Part shown: in pieces, positions 25,205 to 33,460 of the stretch
Layout: each line of letters starts with the position of its first letter
Numbering within the stretch: the stretch's first letter is position 1
Source of the DNA: an uncultured Candidatus Melainabacteria bacterium
GTDB taxonomy: Bacteria > Cyanobacteriota > Vampirovibrionia > Gastranaerophilales > Gastranaerophilaceae
DNA: 64,000 nt
NCBI GenBank assembly: GCA_949927415.1
Contig: CATLFB010000002.1
Location: 1-64,000 of the forward strand
Reading direction: 5' to 3'
Made by a program: the position numbers and the translations under genes
Notes under the pieces: model-generated
Told to the model about the DNA's origin: nothing
Seen by the model: only the letters and a program-made list of their open reading frames with translations
The model's database searches: none

Positions 25205-26005
25205 CTACTTAGCAACAGCCAATTTCATAGTTTTTTCGATAATTTCGTTCAAGCTTTCAGCTTTCAAAGAAGCGCCGCCGATTAAAGCACCGTCGATGTC
25301 TGATTTAGACATTTGTTCTTCGATTGTTGAAGGTTTAACAGAGCCGCCGTAGAGGATTCTGATTGAATCAGCAGCAACAGCTCCTGCAACTTCTTTAACA
25401 ACGTTTCTAATCATGGCGATTACGCGGTTAGCTTCGTCTGAATCGCAAGTTTTGCCTGTTCCGATAGCCCAGATCGGTTCGTATGCGATAACTGATTTTG
25501 CAACATCTTCTGATGAAATTCCGTCAAGCGCCGCTTTGATTTGGCCTGCAATCCATGAGTCTGTAACGCCTGCTTCTCTTTGTTCAAGAGTTTCGCCGCA
25601 GCAGATAATCGGGATTAAGCCGCCGGCAAGGATTGCTTTTGCTTTTTTGTTAATCATTTCATCAGTTTCAGAGAAGTATTGTCTTCTTTCTGAGTGGCCG
25701 ATGATTACGTAGTCACATCCTGCGTCTTTCAACATTTCAACAGAAATTTCGCCTGTGAATGCGCCTGAATTTTCCCAGTGGCAGTTTTGACCGGCGATAG
25801 CAATTTTTGTTCCGCCGCAGCCGCAGTCGCATTTTACTGATTCAACAGCCGCAATTGATGTGAATACAGGTGCAATTACGATTGTAGGCAATTCTGTTGC
25901 CGAGTAATCTTTTACGAAATTTTTAACGCCTTCAAACACTTCTTTTGCCTGTGATTGAAGTAAGTTCATTTTCCAGTTTCCTGCAATGATAGGTTTTCTT
26001 GACAT
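25205..26005 (-). CDS. tpiA: triosephosphate isomerase
   Basis: The 266-residue protein has the TIM signatures AGNWKMN, IIGHSERRQYF (His electrophile) and VIAYEPIWAIGTGK (catalytic Glu), and ends in a GGS phosphate loop (YGGSVKP). It interconverts glyceraldehyde 3-phosphate and dihydroxyacetone phosphate. The start at 26005 is fixed by an AAGGAG site seven bases away; the longer frame to 26116 lacks one. A small Cys-rich insert, CDCGCGG near residue 52, is unusual for TIM. Confidence 0.97.
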   Translation of the reverse strand: MSRKPIIAGNWKMNLLQSQAKEVFEGVKNFVKDYSATELPTIVIAPVFTSIAAVESVKCDCGCGGTKIAIAGQNCHWENSGAFTGEISVEMLKDAGCDYVIIGHSERRQYFSETDEMINKKAKAILAGGLIPIICCGETLEQREAGVTDSWIAGQIKAALDGISSEDVAKSVIAYEPIWAIGTGKTCDSDEANRVIAMIRNVVKEVAGAVAADSIRILYGGSVKPSTIEEQMSKSDIDGALIGGASLKAESLNEIIEKTMKLAVAK

Positions 26006-26168
26006 ATTTTCTCCTTTTTCCGAGTGCGGACGGTGTTTTGTGAAATTTTTGCCGCCGCAATCCGTGTTTTTGTATCTAGTCACTGATATTATAGTTAAGA
26101 CAAAATTCAAAAGCAATCAATTCAGAAAAATTTTTGATTGTGATATATTATATTCAAAGGAGGGTTTT

Positions 26169-26552
26169 ATGAAATTTTTACATACGATGATTAGAGTGAA
26201 GGATGTGGAAAAATCTGTAAAATTTTACACAGAACTTTTGAATATGACGCTTGATAAGAAAAAAAGACTTGATGATTGCGAACTGTATTTTTTGAATGAT
26301 GAAGAAGGCGTCTGCCAGATTGAATTGACATATAACGATGAAACGCCTGCAAACGGTTATGATTTGGGAAACGGATTCGGACATTTCGCTTTTTCGGTAA
26401 AGTCGCTTGATGAATTCAGCGAAAAACTTCATTCACTGGGTTACGAATATTTATACGAACCGTTTGATTTGAACGGCAAAGGTACAAAAATAGCTTTTGT
26501 CAAAGATCCGGACGGATATGAGATTGAACTTATTGAAAAAGTGGTCTGGTAA
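26169..26552 (+). CDS. glyoxalase/lactoylglutathione lyase family protein
   Basis: The 127-residue protein is a vicinal oxygen chelate fold with two beta-alpha-beta-beta-beta modules. Metal residues are visible as His5 (FLHTMIRV), Glu (CQIELTY), His (GFGHFAFSV) and Glu (GYEIELIEK), matching the glyoxalase I order. It would convert the methylglyoxal-thiol adduct. It lies beside tpiA, a source of methylglyoxal precursors. The start at 26169 has an AAGGAGG site. The thiol cofactor is unknown. Confidence 0.88.
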   Translation: MKFLHTMIRVKDVEKSVKFYTELLNMTLDKKKRLDDCELYFLNDEEGVCQIELTYNDETPANGYDLGNGFGHFAFSVKSLDEFSEKLHSLGYEYLYEPFDLNGKGTKIAFVKDPDGYEIELIEKVVW

Positions 26553-26595
26553 ATTTTGCCAAATTAGCAAATAGAAATCTGCGCAAAAGATTCTA

Positions 26596-26620
26596 AAAGG
26601 CCGGTAAAACCGGCCTTTTT
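26596..26620 (+). terminator. terminator after the glyoxalase gene
   Basis: AAGGCCGG and CCGGCCTT flank a 4-nt loop, then a T-run. Confidence 0.9.
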
Positions 26621-26693
26621 TGCCGGAAAATCCGCGGTGAAATATTTTCTTCTACAAGTGAAAAAATTTTTCAAAAAATTTACTTTTTTCCTA

Positions 26694-26721
26694 TTGAAAA
26701 TAAAAATTTTCGATATACAAT
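26694..26721 (+). promoter_or_regulatory. promoter of the FNT transporter gene
   Basis: TTGAAA, 16 nt and TACAAT. The predicted leader to the ATG at 26874 is about 145 bases and AT-rich. The 320-base gap holds this promoter and the preceding terminator. Confidence 0.6.
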
Positions 26722-26873
26722 TTTTTTCGGCAGACTTTTGAAACTAGCCAAAAGTCATTGTTATTTTACAATTTAACATTTTTTATGCCGACAAATAGCC
26801 GACATTTTCCGATTTTTTAAAACAAGTTGGAATGTTTAGTTTTGGAATACTTTTTATAAGGAGATTGAAAAAA

Positions 26874-27764
26874 ATGACAGCAACGTTAACCCCGAATCAG
26901 AACCTTGATACAAAAGACTGTATCAACCCCACTGATGTCGCTCATGAATTGACAGAATCAGTCATGCCTTCAAAGGCAAATTACAGAAAAAGCAAAACTT
27001 TTGTCCTTGCAATAGCCGCAGGCGCCCTAATCGCTTTTGGCGCACAGGTTTCGCTGACCGTTATGACAGGAACCGAACAGTTAAGCTGGGGGCTTGCAAA
27101 ACTTGTAGGCGCAATGACATTTGCAACCGGCTTGATGATGGTTGTTTTGACAGGCGCAGAACTTTTCACGGGAAATGTCATGATGACATTTTCGGTTATT
27201 GAAAAAAGAACAAGCCTCGCAAAACTTTTGAGAAACTGGTCGCTCGTTTACCTCGGAAACTTCGTCGGCTCAATAATTCTTGCGACTTTGATTTATTTTT
27301 CGGGATGTTCACACAATTCGCATGAAGCGCTTGGCGTTATGGGGCTTACAACAGCTTATACAAAAGCATCATTGCCGCTTGTTGAAGCTTTCACGCGGGG
27401 AATTTTGTGCAACTGGCTTGTTTGCCTTGCAATCTGGATGGCGTCTTCTTCAAGACATGTAATCGGTAAAATCTTTGCGATATTCTTCCCGATTATGACA
27501 TTTGTTGCATCAGGTTATGAACACAGTATTGCAAATATGTACTTTTTGACTAACGGTATTTTCCTGAAAAATACGCCTGCAGTCGTTGCCGCATCAGGCT
27601 TAACCGCTGACCAGCTTTCTGTTTTGAACTGGCACAACTGCCTTTTCAATAACCTGATTCCTGTTACTTTAGGAAACATGGTCGGAGCTTTTGTATTTGT
27701 TGTATTATTGTTCTGGACAGCTTACTTAAGAGATGACCGACACAAAAATGAAGAAAACGATTAA
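26874..27764 (+). CDS. formate/nitrite transporter (FNT family)
   Basis: The 296-residue protein has about six membrane helices and the FNT signatures AGALIAFGAQVSLTV, TGAELFTGNVMMT and LGNMVGAFVFVVLL. FNT pentamers move formate, nitrite, lactate or hydrosulfide across the inner membrane. The first 50 residues are a polar cytoplasmic extension. The start at 26874 has an AAGGAG site; the earlier ATG at 26832 lacks one. A porin gene follows 24 bases later. Formate fits an anaerobic lifestyle, but the substrate is not proven. Confidence 0.92.
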   Translation: MTATLTPNQNLDTKDCINPTDVAHELTESVMPSKANYRKSKTFVLAIAAGALIAFGAQVSLTVMTGTEQLSWGLAKLVGAMTFATGLMMVVLTGAELFTGNVMMTFSVIEKRTSLAKLLRNWSLVYLGNFVGSIILATLIYFSGCSHNSHEALGVMGLTTAYTKASLPLVEAFTRGILCNWLVCLAIWMASSSRHVIGKIFAIFFPIMTFVASGYEHSIANMYFLTNGIFLKNTPAVVAASGLTADQLSVLNWHNCLFNNLIPVTLGNMVGAFVFVVLLFWTAYLRDDRHKNEEND

Positions 27765-27788
27765 TTTGTTTTAAATTTTTGGATTGTA

Positions 27789-29147
27789 ATGAAAAAGAAA
27801 TTAGGGATTATTATTTTATTAACTGCGATTTCATCTGCGGCTTATGCGGCGGATGGAATTTCAGTTGAAAAAATTCAAACCCATGAGGCTTTGGAAATCG
27901 TCCGCAGCGAGCAAAAAATTTCTGAAATTTCTGAAGAAAATTTACTTGCCGCGCCCGCTCCTAAACCTTCACAGGAAAAAGAAAATTCTCAAATAGTTTC
28001 TGATTCAACATCCGCCGAAATCCGAAACCAGGAGTCCGAAATTTTTCTTGAAACGCATCTTAACCTAACAGAACCGCAGGATGAAAAAGTTCATGGAAAT
28101 ATTGTACAGGAAGAAATTAAAGAGCCGACGCTTGCCGAAAAACTAAAAGAAGTTTACCATCTGGAAATCGAGCGGACAGATGTGCCAAGACCCTTGCTCC
28201 AGGACATTACGACGATGAAATTTGAGAGAGGACCGCTGGAAAGTTTTCATCCGTCGTTTGCGCTCCAAACTCACGCGCGATACGATATGCCGGAAGGCAC
28301 GGACAATGATTTTTTGTACAGAGTCGGGCTTATAAATATAAACCTTGACGGGGTTTTGAAAGGCGGACATGAAGATTTCAGATTAATGCTTGACCCGACT
28401 CCGCAAACAGTAAGGCCGTTTATGCAGCAATTTATTCAGGACGCATACATTGCGACAAACAGAATTCCTCACCATCGCATAATCTTTGGTAATACGCGCC
28501 CCATGGTCGGTATTGAAGGCGGACAAAGCCCTTATACACTGCCGTTTATCAACCGTTCGCAAATTTCAAGAACCTTCGGAACTGTTCGAAAATTCGGGCT
28601 CCGCGTTAACGGAAATTATGATTTTGTAGATTATGATTTGGGCGCACTAAGTTCTGATACTTATTTTTCATCATTTTTCCCGGGCGTTGAATTCAACGGA
28701 TGGGTTAACTTTAAACCGCTCGCAAAAACAAACGGAAAATACGGAAAAATCGTCACAGGCGGAGGGATTGCAGCAGGAAAAAGACATACTGATTTTTTTG
28801 TGACAGGCGCTTACGCGGGTTATGAATACAAAAGATTTTCCACATGTTTTGAATGGGCGCACGCAGACGGCTACAACGGCGCGGCCGGCCTGAGCACCAA
28901 ACAGGCCTCGGGTTTTTATGCAACCGTTGCCTACAAAGTTACCCCAAAAGTTCAGGTGCTTTTCCGCTATGACGAACTTGACCCGAACACGAATGTTTCT
29001 CACAACAAAAAACGCGAATATACAACCGGTGTAAATTATTTTATCAAAGGCCAGGCTGTCAGGTTGATTTTAAACTATATTTTCTGTCAAAATGATAGTC
29101 AGCCGAATTCTCACAGAATTCTTCTCGGGACACAGTTCCTGATTTAA
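27789..29147 (+). CDS. outer membrane porin-like beta-barrel protein
   Basis: The 452-residue protein has a signal peptide (MKKKLGIIILLTAISSAAYA). A Glu-rich spacer of about 120 residues follows, then a beta-strand-rich domain with Gly/aromatic alternation (RVGLININLDG, FYATVAYKVTPKVQVLFRYDELD). The pattern resembles phosphate-selective porin O/P. The spacer may span the periplasm. It lies 24 bases after the FNT gene, suggesting a joint outer- and inner-membrane route for a small anion; this is inference. Confidence 0.8.
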   Translation: MKKKLGIIILLTAISSAAYAADGISVEKIQTHEALEIVRSEQKISEISEENLLAAPAPKPSQEKENSQIVSDSTSAEIRNQESEIFLETHLNLTEPQDEKVHGNIVQEEIKEPTLAEKLKEVYHLEIERTDVPRPLLQDITTMKFERGPLESFHPSFALQTHARYDMPEGTDNDFLYRVGLININLDGVLKGGHEDFRLMLDPTPQTVRPFMQQFIQDAYIATNRIPHHRIIFGNTRPMVGIEGGQSPYTLPFINRSQISRTFGTVRKFGLRVNGNYDFVDYDLGALSSDTYFSSFFPGVEFNGWVNFKPLAKTNGKYGKIVTGGGIAAGKRHTDFFVTGAYAGYEYKRFSTCFEWAHADGYNGAAGLSTKQASGFYATVAYKVTPKVQVLFRYDELDPNTNVSHNKKREYTTGVNYFIKGQAVRLILNYIFCQNDSQPNSHRILLGTQFLI

Positions 29148-29267
29148 AAATTTTGACAGAAATTCCGGCGGAAACTTATAGAATCTTAGCGCGAATCAAA
29201 ACGCCTTTCAGATTCATAGTATAAAAAATTTGGCACAAAATTATACTCAAAAAATTTTGGAGGAAAC

Positions 29268-30134
29268 ATGGAATTTCACGTAAACGAAAACTGCATTCAC
29301 TGCGGAAAATGTATCAAAGATTGTATGGCAAAGGCTTTGGAATTTGACGAAAATAAAGTTCCGGTTTTGATTGAAGAACGCTGTATAAAATGCCAGCACT
29401 GTCTTGCAGTTTGCCCTGTCGGAGCGCTGTCGATTTTTGGAAAAAATCCGGAAGATTCCGCAACTTGCGACAACATGCCGGATGATGAACAAATATTGAA
29501 CTTAATCAAAAACCGCCGAAGCATAAGACACTACAAGAATGAAAATATTGACCATGAAAAAATGCAAAAACTGAAAGACATGCTTAACTGGACTCCCACC
29601 GGCGTAAACAACCACGGACTTCATTTTGCATTCATTGATGATGTTGAAGTGATGAATGATTTCAGAGATTTGACTAACGGAAAACTTCTTCGCGTTTTGA
29701 CAAATCCTGCGTTGAAAAATCTTGCCGGAAAATTCGACAGGTATAAAAATGCGTTTCTGAAAGGCGAGGATATAATTTTTCGCGGCGCGCCGCACATGCT
29801 CGTCGTTTCAGCGCCGGTTGATGCACCTTGCTGTGATATTGATCCGGTGATTGCGCTTTCGTATTTTGAACTTTATGCAAAAAGTTTAAATATAGGCACA
29901 TGCTGGTGCGGAATTGCATATTCCGTGATAAAAATGTTTCCGGATTTGTGCGAATATCTTGAAATCCCGCAAAACTACAAGGTCGGATATGCCATGCTTT
30001 TCGGAAATCCTGATGTGTATTATCCGCGCGCGGTTCAGCCTGAGGAATGCAAATTTGTTTCGGTCAAAAAGAGTGAAAAATCTTCAACAATTTTACAAAA
30101 AACAAAAAGATATTTTTGGAATTGGATTAGATAA
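29268..30134 (+). CDS. ferredoxin-nitroreductase fusion
   Basis: The 288-residue protein joins two domains. Residues 1-65 hold two 4Fe-4S motifs, CIHCGKCIKDC and CIKCQHCLAVCP. From about residue 75 an FMN-binding nitroreductase domain begins (NRRSIRHYKNENIDHEK). The ferredoxin part could feed electrons to the flavin. Members of this group reduce nitro compounds or other small molecules under anaerobic conditions. A GGAGG site precedes the ATG. It is monocistronic, closed by a perfect hairpin. Confidence 0.93.
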   Translation: MEFHVNENCIHCGKCIKDCMAKALEFDENKVPVLIEERCIKCQHCLAVCPVGALSIFGKNPEDSATCDNMPDDEQILNLIKNRRSIRHYKNENIDHEKMQKLKDMLNWTPTGVNNHGLHFAFIDDVEVMNDFRDLTNGKLLRVLTNPALKNLAGKFDRYKNAFLKGEDIIFRGAPHMLVVSAPVDAPCCDIDPVIALSYFELYAKSLNIGTCWCGIAYSVIKMFPDLCEYLEIPQNYKVGYAMLFGNPDVYYPRAVQPEECKFVSVKKSEKSSTILQKTKRYFWNWIR

Positions 30135-30221
30135 ATTTTCAACAAAAATTTCTTTTTGCGGGCTTGTTATGGCAGCGCAAAAATGCGTAAACATTTTAAA
30201 AAAATTTTTATAATTTCCAAC

Positions 30222-30255
30222 AAAAAAGGTTTCGAAAATTTTCGAAACCTTTTTA
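30222..30255. terminator. perfect bidirectional terminator
   Basis: AAAAAGGTTTCGAAAA and TTTTCGAAACCTTTTT form one perfect palindrome between two convergent genes. Confidence 0.9.
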
Positions 30256-30276
30256 ATCTTTGTTATGCAAAAATTC

Positions 30277-30825
30277 TTACACGCAAGCGCATTCCTGAAC
30301 TTCAGAATTTACACTGCAGAAGTTGAATCCTGATTCGTTTTGTTCAAAATATCTGCGTCCGTCGATAACAAGTTCACCGCACATATTCAAAGTTGTAAGT
30401 GAAAGATTTTTAGCAACTTTTGAATCAACGATAAGAGTGTTTACGCGGAAATTTTTCGGCAATTGTTCAATTTTTGTGCCTGAAATGTTGAAAACATTTG
30501 TTCTGATATCTGTGTTAAGTTTTTCAACATTTGATTTTTCCATTGTAAGGCTGCCTGTGTAGATGTGTGAAGGCAATTTTTTAACTTTTGTACCTGTCAT
30601 GTTTACGCTGTCAGCGTCAATCGGGCTTGCGAAGTTTTTGATTTCAGCGCCTGACATGTTGATTTCGCGGCTAACCCAGCCGATTGTCAATTTGTCTATA
30701 ACACATTTTGAAAGATTTAAGTTTCCTTCAATATTGCCTAATTCCAAATTTTTGATTGTGCAGCCAGAAAGGTCTAAGTCTCCGCCTGTATAGCTGCTAA
30801 GAATTTGTTCGTAATCTTTTTTCAT
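30277..30825 (-). CDS. beta-solenoid repeat protein
   Basis: The 182-residue protein has about seven repeats of 19-22 residues with a shared core [IL]N[ML]SG-x-[KE]I. Examples are LDLSGCTIKNLE, LNLSKCVIDKLT, INMSGAEIKNF, VNMTGTKVKKLP and FNISGTKIEQLP. The pattern suggests a right-handed or LRR-like beta-solenoid. It has no signal peptide; the C-terminus is Cys-rich (CSVNSEVQECACV). An AGGAGG site precedes the ATG. I do not recognise a named family. A binding or scaffold role is plausible. Confidence 0.75.
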   Translation of the reverse strand: MKKDYEQILSSYTGGDLDLSGCTIKNLELGNIEGNLNLSKCVIDKLTIGWVSREINMSGAEIKNFASPIDADSVNMTGTKVKKLPSHIYTGSLTMEKSNVEKLNTDIRTNVFNISGTKIEQLPKNFRVNTLIVDSKVAKNLSLTTLNMCGELVIDGRRYFEQNESGFNFCSVNSEVQECACV

Positions 30826-31029
30826 TTAATATTTCCTCCTGATTAAGTAAGTGTTTTAAATATAAATTAAGTTCTTTTTTCTGACATCCTCCATATATAC
30901 GTTTTTAAAATTTTTTGTCGGATTTTAAGAAAAATTTTGTGAAAAATTTTTATAATTTTTTGAACTTTAATACTGTAAATTTAGCACTAAAAATTGAATA
31001 AGAAAATAAATTAAAAAAAGTTAATATTT

Positions 31030-31058
31030 TTGCGAAAATTCTAAAATAATGATAAAGT
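31030..31058 (+). promoter_or_regulatory. promoter of the ThiF-like gene
   Basis: TTGCGA, 17 nt and TAAAGT. The 310-base intergenic region is otherwise AT-rich with no further feature seen. Confidence 0.5.
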
Positions 31059-31138
31059 TTTTATTGCGGATTTGAGTGAAAATTTTAAAAAATTATTTAG
31101 GAAATTTAGAAATTTCTTTTCAAAAAAGAAAGCAAAAA

Positions 31139-31858
31139 ATGCACAGATATGACAGAAATATTTTAATCAAAGAAATTGGAGAAGAAGGGCAGAAAAAACT
31201 TTTAGCATCAAAGGTTTTAATCTGCGGCTGCGGCGGGCTTGGCTCAACCGTGATTGCAAATTTAGCGTCTTGCGGAATCGGAACTATCGGATTAGTCGAT
31301 GATGATGTCATTGAAATTTCAAATTTGAACAGACAATACATTCACAAATTTTCCGAAATCGGACGCATAAAAGTCGAATCTGCAAAAGACTGGATAAATG
31401 AATTCAATCCGGATATAAAAGTGAACATTTACAACTTAAGATTGGATGAAAAAAATTATCAGGAAATTGTAAAAGATTACGATTTAATTGTCGATTGTTT
31501 TGACAGTTTTTCGTCAAAATTTTTGTTAAACGACATTGCGGTTTTAACGGGCAAGCCGTTGATATATGGAGGCGTAACCGCTTTTTGCGGACAAATTATG
31601 ACAATCTTGCCGAACAAATCAGCATGCCTCAGATGCATAATTCCGGAAGCTGAACTTTTGGCTGATGTTGTGAAGGGAATCGCAAGCCCCGCAGTTACAA
31701 CAATCGCGTCTTTGCAGAGCATGGAAGTTTTGAAAATAATTCTCGGCGAAGGCGAACTTTTGACAGACAATCTTTTGACATTCAACGGGCTTACAATGGA
31801 CTTTAACAAATTAAAAATCTCAAGAAGCGACAGTTGTCCTGCATGCGGCGAATTTTAA
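31139..31858 (+). CDS. ThiF/MoeB/HesA-family adenylyltransferase (E1-like)
   Basis: The 239-residue protein has the E1-like core: RYDRNILI, the nucleotide loop CGCGGLGS, LVDDDVIEISNLNRQYI, the Asp/Arg pair and zinc-binding CLRC and CPAC. It would adenylylate the C-terminus of a ubiquitin-like carrier such as ThiS or MoaD. No carrier gene lies nearby. The start at 31139 is preferred because MHRYDRN matches the family N-terminus; the frame also opens with GTG at 31076. Which pathway it serves (thiamin, molybdopterin, other) cannot be told. Confidence 0.9.
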   Translation: MHRYDRNILIKEIGEEGQKKLLASKVLICGCGGLGSTVIANLASCGIGTIGLVDDDVIEISNLNRQYIHKFSEIGRIKVESAKDWINEFNPDIKVNIYNLRLDEKNYQEIVKDYDLIVDCFDSFSSKFLLNDIAVLTGKPLIYGGVTAFCGQIMTILPNKSACLRCIIPEAELLADVVKGIASPAVTTIASLQSMEVLKIILGEGELLTDNLLTFNGLTMDFNKLKISRSDSCPACGEF

Positions 31859-31896
31859 CAAAAGTATTTTTTAGTTATATGAAAAAATAAAAACAA

Positions 31897-33363
31897 ATGA
31901 TTTTAAACGAAATTTTATTAATAACATCAATTCTATTGGTCTGTGCAATTTTATTCAACAAAATCGGCGGAAAGTTCGGCGTACCGTCACTTTTGATTTT
32001 CATTCTCGTCGGAATTCTTGCAGGTTCTGACGGGATATTAAAAATACATTTTGAGGATTACACGCTTGCGCAAAACGTCGGAATTGTTGCGATATCATAC
32101 ATTCTTTTTATGGGCGGATTGAGCGTAAATATTGACGAAGTAAAACCGACTGTAAAAGAGGGAATTGTTCTTGCAACTTTCGGAGTTTTTATAACGGGAA
32201 TTGTAACTGGATTGTGCAGTTATTATTTTTTGAATCTTCCGCTTTTGGAATGTTTTCTTCTGGGAGCAATTGTATCTTCCACAGACGCCGCGGCCGTGTT
32301 TGGAGTTTTGCGCTCAAAAAGCATCGGATTGGGAAACAATTTAAAACCTCTGCTAGAATTTGAATCCGGAAGCAACGATCCTATGGCGGTATTTTTGACA
32401 CTCGGAATCATCGGACTGATTGCAGGACGGTTAAATATTTCAGGACTTTTTATTGACTTCTTCAAACAAATGATTCTGGGAATTGTTTTCGGATATTTGA
32501 TTGCAAGGTTTGTGATTGTTCTTATTAATAAAATTAAATTGGAATACGACAGTTTGTATGTTGTGATTACGCTGGCGTGCGTAATTTTTACGTACTCGTT
32601 CATTTCAATTTTCGGCGGAAACGGGTTTATCGGAGTTTATGTATGCGGGCTTGTGATGGCGGCGCATAAATTCGTGAACAAAAAAACTTTGATAAAATTT
32701 CATGACGCAATTGCATGGCTTATGCAGATTGTGATGTTTTTGATTCTCGGATTGCTTGTGAATTTCAAAGAAGGTTTTGTGCATACAAAAGAAGCGTTTT
32801 TTGCAGCGCTTGTTTTAATTTTTATAGCAAGGCCGATTGCGGTTTTCCTGTGCGATATCGGATTCAAAAGAACTTTGAAAGAAAAACTGATGATAAGCTG
32901 GGTCGGCCTTCGCGGAGCCGCGCCGATTGTGCTTGCGACATTTCCGCTGAGTGCAAATATAGAACATGCGTTTGAGATTTTTAACATAGTGTTTTTTGTC
33001 GTAATTATTTCGGTTTTGCTGCAGGGAACAACAATTCCGTACGCGGCAAAACTTTTAAAAGTCGATGCGCCGCTTGAAAAAAATCATGATTCAATTCTTG
33101 AATACGGCGACAAAGACAACCGCAACAAAATGATTGAGTTCACGGTATCAGATAACGCTCTTGCGGCCGGAAAACAGTTGTATGAATTGAATCTTCCAAA
33201 AGGCGCGTTGATTAGTCTGATTTACAAAAGAGGCGAGTACGTTATTCCGACAGGAAACACTGTTGTAGAGCCTTGTGATGTGCTTTTTGTTCTTATGGAC
33301 AGGACAAAAGAAAAAACTGTACGCAAAATCCTTTGCACCGAATCAGATGATGACATTGCCTGA
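31897..33363 (+). CDS. cation/proton antiporter (NhaP2/CPA1 type) with C-terminal TrkA_C domain
   Basis: The 488-residue protein has about twelve membrane helices, beginning MILNEILLITSILLVCAILF. It includes the CPA signature STDAAAVFGVLR and ESGSNDPMAVFLTLG, whose Asp residues carry ions. After the last helix a soluble domain from about 400 resembles RCK/TrkA-C (VEPCDVLFVLMDRTKEK), which usually senses ligands. It likely exchanges K+ or Na+ for H+. No ribosome site is clear; it starts 39 bases after the ThiF-like gene. Confidence 0.92.
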   Translation: MILNEILLITSILLVCAILFNKIGGKFGVPSLLIFILVGILAGSDGILKIHFEDYTLAQNVGIVAISYILFMGGLSVNIDEVKPTVKEGIVLATFGVFITGIVTGLCSYYFLNLPLLECFLLGAIVSSTDAAAVFGVLRSKSIGLGNNLKPLLEFESGSNDPMAVFLTLGIIGLIAGRLNISGLFIDFFKQMILGIVFGYLIARFVIVLINKIKLEYDSLYVVITLACVIFTYSFISIFGGNGFIGVYVCGLVMAAHKFVNKKTLIKFHDAIAWLMQIVMFLILGLLVNFKEGFVHTKEAFFAALVLIFIARPIAVFLCDIGFKRTLKEKLMISWVGLRGAAPIVLATFPLSANIEHAFEIFNIVFFVVIISVLLQGTTIPYAAKLLKVDAPLEKNHDSILEYGDKDNRNKMIEFTVSDNALAAGKQLYELNLPKGALISLIYKRGEYVIPTGNTVVEPCDVLFVLMDRTKEKTVRKILCTESDDDIA

Positions 33364-33460
33364 TTAACCGTCTATGTAAATTATTATTAAGAAAACCAAA
33401 AAGGCAATAGCAAAAAATTTTATCAGAGATATTATAATAATATAATTTACAGGGTTTAAA

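Noticed and set aside
30129-30213. C-terminal end of the 84-codon plus frame past the nitroreductase
   Set aside because: It is an out-of-frame shadow of the nitroreductase that happens to run past its stop.
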